Origin: Pilasporangium apinafurcum
Taxonomy: Eukaryota > Oomycota > Peronosporomycetes > Pythiales > Pythiaceae
Assembly (NCBI GenBank): GCA_001600495.1
Contig: BCKE01000018.1
Coordinates: forward strand, 508,917-572,916
Reading direction: 5' to 3'
DNA: 64,000 bases
The notes below the pieces were generated by a model. It ran no database searches and had not been told where the DNA came from. It worked only from the letters and a program-made list of their open reading frames with translations. A program made the position numbers and the translations under genes. Positions 35,529 to 46,329 of this stretch are shown here, piece by piece. Numbering within the stretch: position 1 is the first letter of the stretch; each line of letters begins with the position of its first letter.

Positions 35529-36654
35529 CTACTGTTGCTGAGATGAAAGTTTTTTCATGTAGATGATCCTCCCCTTGAGCGTTTGATTTCCATGACCAGG
35601 TCTCACGACAGGAACGCAACCGTTATTGCTTGAAGGCTGAACATCAGCTTTCATTTCGATGATCTTCTCAACTGTGGTTGGTGCAACGAATCGTGCATTG
35701 TGATGATACCCTACTTCTCCTGTCTTGGAGTTTGGAACTCGAACTATGATTCCTGCACTAGTGGTCAAGAGCGGGATGGGATCTTGCGATGGCTGGAGCT
35801 TCGAACGGGTACTTTGGTTTGATCCCATCAATGCAATTTCGAGTGAGATTTTCGTATCAACACACAGCACAAATCTAAATATACCTCCAACTAAGGACAG
35901 TGTTTGGCTTGCAAGCAAACGAACTCAAAATACCAAGTGCCCCATAAGAGTTGTCCCCACATACAAACACTCATGCGGACTATGGCATTGTTGGCAAAAG
36001 TTATAAAATGTCACGGAATACAATTAATACATGCAAATAGTGCTTACCACTCAACATTAAGGTGTGATATTTCCCTGATGCACCCTTTCAAGCATCACTA
36101 TTAGTGTATGAAGAGTATTTGTGCAGAAAACCTAGAAAGGCAAGATTCACGTACAGCAACAAGCTTGGCATCCCTCTTCAGTGTCAGTAGACGTTTTTTC
36201 AAATTATGGACCTGAATTTCTTCTTTAATGAATGGTGTGAGCGAGAGCTCAGTGCTTGATGTGAGTGCATTTCCATACAAGGCATTCCGTTCTGTGTTTC
36301 CCCATGTATATTGCCTCCATTGGTCCCGAGGTCCTACAATCGCTGGATTGATATCTCCAATACGCCATTTCTGCTTGCGGTGCATTATACAATCCATGCA
36401 AAAGCAGCCAGTTTGACCAATTATATGTTCTTGTTTCTAAGTCAGAAGCGTAGACGCACAGGATGATTACAATCTTAGTAGTTCTACAACTCCAGCAGTT
36501 ACTTTACACGTACTTGCGACGAGAAATCCCTCCGCTCGACGTTCCGGTCCAGTACAGCTCTTGCATGATGCTCGTCGATTTCTGATTGATCCCGAATACG
36601 ACGCGTTAAAATTGTGTGGAAGCTGTCTAGATCATTTAGAAAATCAATTGGCAT
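35529..36654 (-). CDS. Hypothetical protein, incompletely resolved exons
   Basis: Exon 36514-36654 (MPIDFLNDLDSFHTIL) joins in frame to 36155-36436 (KQEHIIGQTGCFCMDC ... HNLKKRLLTLKRDAKLVA). A long 3' open frame ending at 35529 (for example IIVRVPNSKTGEVGYHHNARFV, as a pattern) is very likely the last exon. I could not find an acceptor that joins the last two cleanly, so one or more small exons in 35919-36154 are probably missing. A CFCMDC motif might bind a metal. No family recognised. The product is basic and soluble. Confidence 0.5.
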
Positions 36655-36915
36655 CCTTGCTTCATTTTCTGCTTTATCCTGTGTGTTTTAACGACTGTGA
36701 TTGGTCACATTGATCCAAATTGCGTTCCTGACACTGTCGTTGGGATCGATCCTGGGATGCGGTTACTCTGCACTACCATTCGTGTACGAGAGGTTGATGT
36801 GAACGCAAAGAGAGCCAAATACAATGAAACCAGCGTAGCTCATCATCAGTACACAAATCGAATTCAATTGCTTTGCTTAAATTTCATTCACCTTCATCCA
36901 TATCCTTCATCATTA

Positions 36916-37680
36916 TTAAAAATCGTCATCGGAAAACAAAGATTCCGCGATTGCTGGAAACCCCACATATAAAATTTTCGACCAATCACGTTGCCGCTTA
37001 ATTCGAACAGGATACAATTGAGCCTGGCGATTTATCATAATGATGCAGCTTCCATTCTCGAGCGAGAACGGCCAGTGATGTCGAGGACAGGAAATGCAAA
37101 CTTGTCCATCAATGTCTTCAATGTCTCCAAGATGCAATGAAGCACCTTGGTGTGGGCATATATTTTGAATTGCGTAAAATGTCCCATTGACCTTGAAGAG
37201 CGCAACTGCGGTGCCATTGATCTCAACTTTCGTGCCTGCCGTTCATGTTAAAATAATAAGTCGTTTCTCATCAAAAGTGTCAAACAAGTATGATTATCTC
37301 TAGGCTGCTACTCATCAACATACCCAACGTTGTCGTTCGCGAGCCTGGCTTCAGACGCTTTTTGCCTGTGACACTGTACTCGTATTTTGGTGGATGCTCT
37401 GCTGCTTCTACGACATCTACATGACCAGCGCATGCACAAGCAATCATCCGTTTTTAGCAACAAAGTTCAACTCAATGCAACACCGTCGCCACGCCAGTTG
37501 ACAGGTCGATGGTAGGATGAATGATGTCTGCAGCGCAGGCTTATATCGTGTGCTCACCAGACCTTCTGGGTGAACACCAGTGTTGAACCAGAGATAGTCG
37601 CTCTCTTCATTGCGCCCAAGTGCATCATGATGATCCGGGTCCTCATATCGTAGACCCACCCACAAGTTCTTGCGGTTCAT
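36916..37680 (-). CDS. Rieske [2Fe-2S] domain protein
   Basis: The last exon (36916-37235) carries a Rieske domain: [21 protein letters not shown] with cluster ligands CPHQG, then [16 protein letters not shown] with CPRHHW. It is joined through TTLG|TKVEI to a middle exon ending at 37324. The first exon starts [20 protein letters not shown] at 37680. The domain resembles soluble Rieske ferredoxins (RFESD or nitrite reductase small-subunit type), not the bc1 subunit. The first intron is ambiguous: the strong GTGAGC donor at 37557 is out of phase with the middle exon, so a weaker phase-1 donor just upstream is likelier. About 160-170 aa. Confidence 0.75.
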
Positions 37681-37908
37681 CCTCTTGCCGTTTTCGGGTT
37701 GTTCCGAATTTTGAATTTGAATTTGTGTGAAATTACGGTTTGCAAACCGGTATGGTCAGTATTTTGCCACGCAAAGTGTAATTACGCCTCTTTTTTACGA
37801 CTCGTAACAACATTTTTCGATGGTGACCATTTGGAAATCTTTCCCCCTAATTACGCGAAGAAACGGAAAGAGAGAGACGAAGGCAATTACCAGAACCAAC
37901 AAGCAAAT

Positions 37909-38895
37909 ATGGGCAGCCGATATGGCGATGATTTCAGAGGCCGCGGACGCGATCGCAGTAGAGATCGTGGATATGGTGGATATGGTGGACGAGGTGGAGG
38001 ATATAATCGAGGCGGCGATCGCGATCGGATGATGGGAGGTGGCCGTCGTGGTGAACAAAGCGGTGGTGGTGCTGAGCATTTGGCGCGCATCCACGGTACC
38101 GAAGAAGATCGAGTGAATTGTCCATTTTATTTCAAGATTGGTGCATGCCGTCATGGTGATCGCTGCTCGCGTTTGCATAACAAGCCCGTATTCAGCCAGA
38201 CCATTCTCGTGAGCCACATGTACCAGAATCCAATTTCGCAGATTATTGCCCAGAATGGTGACCCAGCAAGCTTGGATCAAAAGAAAGTGGACGAAGAATT
38301 TGAAGATTTTTACGAAGAAGTTTTTGAGGAATTGTGCAAGTTTGGCAAACTGGAAGAATTGAACATTTGCGACAACTTAGGCGATCATTTGGTGGGCAAT
38401 GTATATGCCAAATATGAGGATGAGGAATGCGCTGCCGCTGCACAAAAGGCGCTCTACGGTCGCTTTTACGCAGGTCGCCCACTGGTTTGTGAGTTTTCTC
38501 CAGTGACTGATTTTAGAGAGGCTCGATGCCGTCAGTTTGATGAAGGGACCTGCAATCGAGGAGGTTACTGCAATTTCATGCATATCAAGACAGTTTCTCG
38601 GTCGATGCAGCGCGAACTTGATCGAATGTTCAATCGAGGAGGTAACAGACGTCGCAGCAAAAGCAGGAGCCGAAGTCCAAGTCGCAGTCGCAGTCGTAGT
38701 AGGGGCCGGAGGGGTAAAGGCCGATCGCGCTCACCGTCGCGTTCTAGAAGTGGATCGAAGGATAGAAAAGGAAGTTCTCATCGTCGTCGAAGCGTGAGTC
38801 GCAGTCGTTCTCGGTCACCGTCCCCAAAGAAAAGTCGTCGCAGTCGATCACGAAGTCCGTCTTCAGGACCAACGAAAGACGCTGCGAAAAGATAA
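37909..38895 (+). CDS. U2AF1: U2AF small subunit (U2AF35) splicing factor
   Basis: From the ATG at 37909, 328 aa. The N-terminus is Gly/Arg-rich ([18 protein letters not shown]), followed by zinc finger 1 ([20 protein letters not shown]). The UHM/RRM comes next ([44 protein letters not shown]), then zinc finger 2 ([19 protein letters not shown]) and a long RS domain. It reads the 3' splice-site AG and recruits U2 snRNP with U2AF65. The residue matching human Ser34 is proline, as in plants. The extended Gly/Arg N-terminus is unlike the animal protein. The frame is open upstream to 37699 without similarity. Confidence 0.96.
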   Translation: MGSRYGDDFRGRGRDRSRDRGYGGYGGRGGGYNRGGDRDRMMGGGRRGEQSGGGAEHLARIHGTEEDRVNCPFYFKIGACRHGDRCSRLHNKPVFSQTILVSHMYQNPISQIIAQNGDPASLDQKKVDEEFEDFYEEVFEELCKFGKLEELNICDNLGDHLVGNVYAKYEDEECAAAAQKALYGRFYAGRPLVCEFSPVTDFREARCRQFDEGTCNRGGYCNFMHIKTVSRSMQRELDRMFNRGGNRRRSKSRSRSPSRSRSRSRGRRGKGRSRSPSRSRSGSKDRKGSSHRRRSVSRSRSRSPSPKKSRRSRSRSPSSGPTKDAAKR

Positions 38896-39059
38896 AGAGA
38901 AACCACTTGATTACTCTTACCGGTTATTCTACAAGAGTTTTTTTTTTTCATTTCCTCCTTTGCTCATGGTGGAAATAACGCGTTCAATGACAGAGAGAGA
39001 ATCAATTATTTGAAGTACTCGTGGTTGACAAAATGCATGTAGACGGTTTATCGATAGAA

Positions 39060-40099
39060 ATGACTAGTGGATTTGTTTTTGCGTTCTATTTCATGTTCAT
39101 TTTGCGCGCCAATTGTGGCGACGGCGCACTATAAAGAGCAATTTGAAGTTTCCTTTTTGATTCTACCCAAAACTGTGTTTGATGCGGCGTATGAACACCA
39201 CGAGAGAAACAACAGATTGGAGCCCATGGAGCAATTCAAGTACACTTTCACCCGTTGTGAATGAACATAATCATCTCGTGTTCGGTTACATTCAGATTCG
39301 TCTGCGCGACGATAATCACGTCCCAGTGGCATTTGCAACTGTGCGGTTGTTGCAAGGAAATACGGTGATGGCTACTGCACAAACGAATGCGGATGGTGCA
39401 TACATAATGGCACTCAATATATCAATGCCGATGAGAAAACGATGTCGACAGCCAATGCGTTTTGATATCTCCAATGAGAAAATTGGTCCATGCGAGCGGC
39501 TACATATGTCGGTGAAGAGTTTGTTTCATCGACATAGGATGGCAAGTGATCAAGGTGACTTGGAGCCAGCACTATGGGAAGAATCGATTATGATTGACCA
39601 TAAAACGTCATTTCCAGAATGTCGAGAACAATATAGTTGGCTACGTTTCCTGCCGAAGCCAATCGCAGCGCTACATCACGAGTTGAAGTGGCAACGTATG
39701 GGCGAAATGATTGCGACCGCCGACCTCTTTCAATCGAAATACGACGCGTCAAGTCTTGGCTTACTATGGCTTTCAGTATTCACTCTTGTGTCAATCTTTC
39801 TTGCGCTTATCGTTCAATTGAGAAGAGTGCAGTCTATGGATCGATCAAATATGACGCAAAAGCGAGCTTCTAGGGAGACTGCAACGGTACAAGTGGTGGG
39901 CTCGGGAAGTTCGTACTATTTATTTAGAAATGACGAATGGAAGAGTGCAGTTGAGTCCGATAGTGAGGACGACAGTGGAGATGACGATGATTTTTTTTCT
40001 AATCAAAGATTGGATAGGTGCGATAGCATCGAAACTGTAAACGCCATTGTGGTAAGCCTCGGCACCATTACTACGACACTAATAGACGAAGATCGATGA
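39060..40099 (+). CDS. Single-pass membrane protein with lumenal beta-sandwich
   Basis: The main frame (39216-40099) encodes a domain like carboxypeptidase-regulatory or Cna-B folds (VPVAFATVRLLQGNTVMATA, then TNADGAYIMAL), followed by a mid-region. One membrane helix (LGLLWLSVFTLVSIFLALIV) and an acidic cytosolic tail (SDSEDDSGDDDDFF) come last. A preceding exon at 39060-39114 starts MTSGFVFAFYFMFIL (signal peptide-like) and joins through GTGGCG..ACAACAG in frame; this exon is my inference. About 312 aa. Function unknown. Confidence 0.6.
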
Positions 40100-40192
40100 C
40101 TCTAGGCAACACAAAATTTGCCATAAACTAACTATATTAATAGAGATGAAAAACAAAATGCAGTCAGCTGTCGCATATGCTCATTATTGCTC

Positions 40193-41891
40193 CTAGTAAT
40201 CGTCGAGAAATGCATCTTGCATGTTTTGCTTTCGACGGCGATCTCCTTTGATTTCATTGCTTCTCTGCTTTCGTGCAACTGATTTTTTGTCGAAGATATC
40301 GCGCTGAAAAAATAAAAATTACCACATGAAATTCCAGTGATTACAACTTCACACAGATATACACCGCTTACTCTGTCAATTGCATGATCTTCTATCGTTT
40401 CTGGTAAATCCAAAAGACGACGAATGATGTTATTATATTTGATATGCTCCTGCAAACCGGAACGAAGACAGCCCTTGATCGCTTCAAACTGTTTTACCGA
40501 TTTCCACGATCGGACTGACAGCACTTCATTCTTGATTGAGAATGAGATTTGCGGTGATTCCCCGCTCTATGAGCGCAAAGAAAACAGTTGGCTCGTCCCC
40601 ATCAGTTATCAGATCGACAAAACGAAAGCAGGTTCAACAAGCTCGTACCGATAGAGTCGCGTAAACATCACGGAACACCGATCGCTGAACTTTGCGGTCC
40701 TTCTTGCTGGTCTTCTTGCTGCTGTCTTTGCTCATCACACGCAATCGTTCAACAACTTCCTCATCGTAATCCAGCGTCATGCCACATTTTTGAGCACTTT
40801 CATACAACAACGCAATATTTTCCCCAGCCGCTGACCGAACCTCGACATCCGCATGGTCAAGCAGAGCCATAAATTGAGGCATATAACTAAAGCATTAAAA
40901 AAGATACTGATAAGCATGATCATTTGGTTTTTCTCTGCCAGAGCCCATTCATACCTTTCGAAATATTCATCGCTAGACAGTACATCATCTGATAGTGATG
41001 ATGCCAGAAGTCCCCATGATTCCAGAGCACTTGTGCAAATGGTTCCAACTATCTTTACGTCAAAGTATTTTCGAAACAGCGCCATCACTTCGTCGACATT
41101 TTCGTCTTCGCCACTGCATACGAAGCAGATTAGCGCTAAAGATCGGATACTCTACACATATAATTGCATGTTTAATGTAAGCAATCAAGCATAAATAGTC
41201 GCCAAAGCAAAGCACTAACGTACTGCTGCTTTTGCTTTTGCATTTCGCGCAGTTTTTGCTAATGGTTCCAGGACACTTTTCGATCGTTGATAGAATCTCT
41301 CTTCGTCTTCACCAAATATCAAGGCAATAATTGAAAGGATTCTTGATCCAAAAACTGCTTCATCCTCAGATGGTTTGCGCAGACATCCAATGACGCTGGA
41401 TACAAAGCTGCAAATCATCATCAATTGGTATCAAAATACGCATCGACATCAATAAAATAGGAACAGATCCTTGGCGAACCTCTCACTGATCAAATCCGCT
41501 GGTAAGTATTGCAAAAGATGCTTCGTTAACTTTTCCAGAGCAGCCACTCGGGTCGCCAATCTATGTGGTTACAGATCAACGCGTTTGCATGTACCCATAA
41601 AAAATACAAAAAAACGCAATCTTTTTACTCACCGTTTCTCCAACAGTTCTTCAAGTGCTTCATCAATGGCTTCTTCGTCGCCATCTTCTTTCGTATCATA
41701 GTAATCACCGTCCTCTGTTGCATTTGTCCACCCCGTTTCAGCTGATCCATAGGAAACTGCATCATCGAAGTCATCATCATCGTCTTGGCGCATCTTCCGG
41801 GTACCTACACAGAACGTTAGCGTGGTGCATGCTCTCAACTTGCATTAATAAATGCTTCTCATATACACATACCTCCTTTTTTCTTTCCCAT
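40193..41891 (-). CDS. IFRD1/2-like (interferon-related developmental regulator) protein
   Basis: Multi-exon gene starting MGKKKGG at 41891, then TRKMRQDDDDDF (exons 41873-41891 and 41633-41804). Successive exons read ALEKLTKHLLQYLPADL, FVSSVIGCLRKPSEDEA, SALESWGLLASSL, MALLDHADVEVRSAAGENIA (as blocks) and end with KQRSNEIKGDRRRKQ and a stop at 40193. This is the IFRD layout of ARM-like repeats with a conserved C-terminal basic block. IFRD proteins are transcriptional co-regulators, and yeast and animal homologues have been linked to ribosomes; the role here is open. At least six introns are present. The donor after about 41470 is ambiguous. It is divergent from UBA1. Confidence 0.82.
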
Positions 41892-42585
41892 AGCTTCTTC
41901 TTTACTGCTGTTTACCGATCGCTTACACGACTGCTCTTAACTTGGCAGCCTTCTTGTTGGCACCGGTGCCTTCGAATTGTTTCCCTGCATTTTTTTGGTG
42001 TCTCATTTCTGAATCTCAACGGGCCAATCAGCATAGCGAGAACAATTAAATTATTGAGCCACAGCCACCACCAGCAGAGAATGAAGGTCAAAAACTTTCT
42101 ACCAATAATTTAGATTTACGTATCTTACTGTGATTATAAACCAATAGAATCACTTTAAAACGTAAAAAGTATTAGGTTTAACTATTTACCAATGAAATAT
42201 CTTTGAAGTAGAAATATCTACCAACCACAATTGAATTAATAAATTTTGGAAGATAATATTTCTATTTGCTGAAATTTATTGGTGATGCATTTGATTGGCT
42301 ATATATGTTCTTGAGAATCAATGTTGAGTGCAACATGAGCCAAAGTGAAACTTGCCAAGAAGTGCAAAAGGTGGAACGGTGGGTGGATTCTCTTATGATA
42401 AAGGAATGAATACTGACGTGTCGCCTTATTGGGAAATGTATGCAGTTCATAGACGCTCCTAAAAGAACTATTGTGTATTTCACGTGAGCGAAGGAGAGAC
42501 ACGTCACTGCAAAAGGTCAGCTCCATTCTAGAACTTCTGAATACACCACAGTGATCAACTTCCACTGAAGATAAAGAAGAAAGTC
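41892..42585. promoter_or_regulatory. Divergent IFRD-UBA1 intergenic region
   Basis: No gene is supported here. It has CCAAT motifs near 42023 (CCAATCA), 42142 and 42189, echoing those in the histone promoters. The centre (42120-42300) is strongly AT-rich. Confidence 0.35.
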
Positions 42586-45500
42586 ATGAGTGCGAAAGTT
42601 GTGACCGCGGGCGATGTGAATGAGACTGCTGATGGAGTGCGCAATTTGGTGAATGTCACAGACAACGCCATGGATGTCGACCAAAATGGGACCCAAATCG
42701 ACGAAAGTCTTTACAGCCGTCAGCTGTATGTGATGGGTCACGAAGCGCAACGACGCATGGGGACGGCGAATGTACTGATCATTGGACTCAATGGTCTCGG
42801 TGTAGAAATCGCCAAGAATATCATCTTGGCTGGTGTGAAAAGCGTGGTCCTCCACGATGATTCCCCCACGAAGATGCTAGATCTGGCGTCGCAATTTTAT
42901 TTGACCGAGAAGGACGTTGGACAGCCGCGTGCCAAGTGTTCGGTAAGCAAACTGTCGGAATTGAACCCCTATGTGGAAGTTCATCATCATTCTGGTAATA
43001 TCACCGACGAATTTTTGAAAACTTTTCGAGTAAGTGAGACATAGCGAATTATTATTTTGGATCTTGCTGCTAGCATTCATCTTATGATGTTTATTTACAA
43101 ATACCGATAGGTTGTTGTGCTAGTCAATTCTTCTTTGAAAGAGGCGGAGCGGATTGATAAAATTTGCCACGCCAACTCGATTGCATTCATTTCAACTGAA
43201 GCACGTGGAGTTTTCGGGTCGATCTTTTGTGATTTTGGTGAAGAATTTGTCGTGTCTGATCGAGACGGAGAACAACCGGTGAACTGTATGGTGACTTCAA
43301 TCTCCAATACCATTCCACCACTGGTCACGGTTAGCGACGATACTCGACATGAGCTTGAAACTGGAGATTTCGTGACTTTTCGCGAAGTGACTGGCTTCCC
43401 ATTTTTGAACGAATGTGAACCAAGGAAAGTGACCGTGACGGGACCATTTACGTTTACACTGGATATTCTCAACGATGCAGATGAAAAGCTCTTCGCGCAA
43501 GGAGCTCCGTCTACCGGTGGATACGTGACCCAAGTAAAACAGCCTTTGACTGTCAAGTTTAAGACCCTGTTGGATGCGATTGCTTCACCAGGTGAATTTC
43601 TCATTAGCGATTTTGCAAAACTGGATCGTCCAGCGCTTCTTCATGTTGCTTTCCAAGCCCTTGATGCCTTCCAAGAAAGAAACCAGGGTATGTACCCCAA
43701 ACCTGGTTGCATGCAAGACGCTGAGCAGGTCTACAATATTGCGTTAGAGATAAATCGTCAAGCTGCGGGAAAAAATGACTTTCACATCGATCATATCGAG
43801 ACAGATGATGCGAAAAAAGTGATTCTTGCTCTGGCGTCCGGGTCAACTGGAATAATATCCCCGATGGCTGCATTCCTTGGTGGTATTGTGGGGCAAGAAG
43901 CGCTGAAGGCTTGTAGTGGAAAATTCACTCCAATCCAACAATTCTTCTACTTTGATGCTTTGGAATGCCTCCCGGATGCGATTTTTTCTGGTAACACTGA
44001 GGAGTTTACGCCCACTGACACAAGATATGACGGCCAAGTGGTTGTATTTGGTCGTACCTTAGAAGAAAAAATCAAAAATCTGAGCATGTTCTTGGTGGGT
44101 GCGGGTGCAATTGGCTGCGAGATGCTAAAAAACTGGGCTATGATGGGAGTTGCATGCGGAAAAGATAGCACCATTCATATTACGGATATGGATACGATTG
44201 AGAAATCAAATTTGAATCGTCAATTTCTCTTCCGTTCGAAAGATGTTCAACAGCCCAAGTCTTCTGTTGCCGGTAGAGCGATTAAAGAAATGAACCCAGA
44301 CATCAATGTGAAATCATATGTCTCGCGGGTCGGTGCGGAATCGGAGGGTCAGTTCAACGATGACTTCTTTGAATCGCTGTCTGCTGTTTGTACTGCACTT
44401 GACAATGTGGAGGCTCGACTCTACATGGACCAGCGCTGTTTGTTTTATGGACTACCGATGCTCGAGTCAGGAACACTAGGAACGAAAGGCAATACGCAAA
44501 TCGTTGTCCCGCACAAGACAGAAAACTATGGTGCCTCTCGAGACCCACCGGAGAAGAGTATTCCGATTTGTACGTTAAAGAATTTCCCCAATGCAATTGA
44601 GCATACTCTGCAATGGGCACGTGATTGGTTTGAAGGTGAATTTTTCCAAGCTCCATCTGATGTGAACCAATACTTGACTGCTCCCGATTTTGTAAAGAAG
44701 TTAAATGAGCAACAAAATACCAAGTTGGAAACACTTGAGCGCCTCAAACAATCGCTTGTAGATCAGCGCCCATTGACTTTTGAAGATTGTGTTGCCTGGG
44801 CTCGTTTGAAATTTGAAGATCTGTTCAGCAACCAACTTAAACAGCTCCTGCATAATTTTCCTCTTGACCAGGTTTGTGAACATATAATATGATGCGTGGA
44901 ATGCTTATTCTGGAAGAGAACTCGGTTAATCTTATGGTTATGCTCTATAGGTAACTACCTCTGGTACACCATTTTGGTCTGGACCAAAACGACCACCAAC
45001 ACCGCTTGAGTTCGACCCGAATGAGCCACTGCATCTGGACTTTATTGTGGCAGTAGCCAATATCAGAGCCAAAAACTACGGTTTGAAGCGGTCGAACGAC
45101 CGAGCAGCGATTATCCAGATCTTGACAGGTGTAGAGGTGCAGCCTTTTGCCCCTCGTGATGGTGTTAAAATAGCCGCATCTGATGCAGAAATGAAGGACG
45201 AAGCAAATGCTCAAAGGGATGGAAACCCTGACGCCCAATGCGAGTTTATCTTGAAAGAGTTGCCATCCCCCTCGTCCCTGAGCGATTATCGCATGGATCC
45301 CGTCGAGTTTGACAAGGATGATGACTCTCATATGGAAGTTATTGTGGCTACCTCAAACCTCCGCGCCCGATCGTACAAGATTCCTGAAGCTGATATGCAC
45401 AAGTCACGTTTCATTGCTGGCAAGATTATTCCAGCTATCGCGACAACTACCGCATTAGTGACGGGTCTTGTCTGCTTTGAGTTTCTCAAAGTTTTCCAGG

Positions 45501-45931
45501 ACAAATCGCTGGATCACTATAAGAATGGATTTGTTAACCTTGCCCTCCCGCTGTTCACGTTTTCAGAGCCGATCCCACCAAAAATAACGAAGACGATGCT
45601 GAAGGGTGAGGAGTTTAAGTGGACTGCTTGGGATCGATTGGAAATTAACATCGGTGACATCACGCTGAAGGAATTCTTGGCATATTTTGAGAAGGAATAC
45701 GAAGCTGAGATCACCATGCTCTCGTATGGTGTGACGATTCTTTACGCTATGTATTCCCAAAAGTCCCGATCGAAAGAACGCATGGCCATGAAGATTTCAG
45801 ACTTGGTCCGCACTGTGACGAAGAAACCAATTGATCCAAATCTGAAGTATCTGATTCTGGAAGTTTGCGCCACAGATGCAGACGGCGAGGATATTGAGCT
45901 GCCATATTTGCGCTACCACTACAAGCAATAG
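42586..45931 (+). CDS. UBA1: Ubiquitin-activating enzyme E1
   Basis: Exons 42586-43029, 43111-44871 and 44951-45931 give 1061 aa, the normal length for UBA1. The inactive adenylation half starts [16 protein letters not shown] and [15 protein letters not shown]. The active half has the ATP-binding [33 protein letters not shown] and DNVEAR. The catalytic cysteine lies in [15 protein letters not shown] at residue 635. The C-terminus is the ubiquitin-fold domain (TLKEFLAYF ... [10 protein letters not shown]) that recruits E2s. It adenylates ubiquitin and passes it as a thioester to E2s, the entry point for all SCF-type ligases, including any served by the nearby F-box protein. Confidence 0.97.
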
Positions 45932-46179
45932 AAAGCGCCACGGATACTGTGAACGTCAAGTAGACGATACATGCATTACCCTCGATCAGCGACATGGATT
46001 TAATCGGATTCAGGTAGAAGTACATGCTAATAACTACGATGAATATACGTATAATCCATTTGCACACTCATGATGCTTTGATGTTTAATTAAATATCGCT
46101 TTTGGAATGTTTATTGTTGTGCAAACATGGTTGAAGTGTGTTGTGATCAATGAAGAAAGAGAAGTTGGTGTCGATCAAG

Positions 46180-46267
46180 CAAATCTCGAGTTATTGAGAT
46201 TTGATTTAAAAACACATTTATCTTGTGTTTTATGTACACTAGTAAAAACCCATTCAGATTGGGTTTT
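46180..46267. other. Three tandem hairpins between UBA1 and the UBX gene
   Basis: Stem 1 is CAAATCTC (46180-46187) with GAGATTTG (46196-46203), loop 8 nt. Stem 2 is AAAACACA (46209-46216) with TGTGTTTT (46224-46231), loop 7 nt. Stem 3 is AAAACCCA (46245-46252) with TGGGTTTT (46260-46267), loop 7 nt. All stems are perfect 8-mers. They lie 250-335 bases past the UBA1 stop and 62-150 bases before the next ATG, so could act in a 3' end, promoter or 5' UTR. Confidence 0.55.
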
Positions 46268-46329
46268 ATCATGAAGTTGACAACCCACGAGCAAAAGTGA
46301 AAGAAGGAGAAGCGAAAGGATCGACGCAC

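Noticed and set aside
46245-46267. AAAACCCA/TGGGTTTT read as telomere-like repeat
   Set aside because: Only one copy on each arm of a hairpin; no tandem telomeric array.
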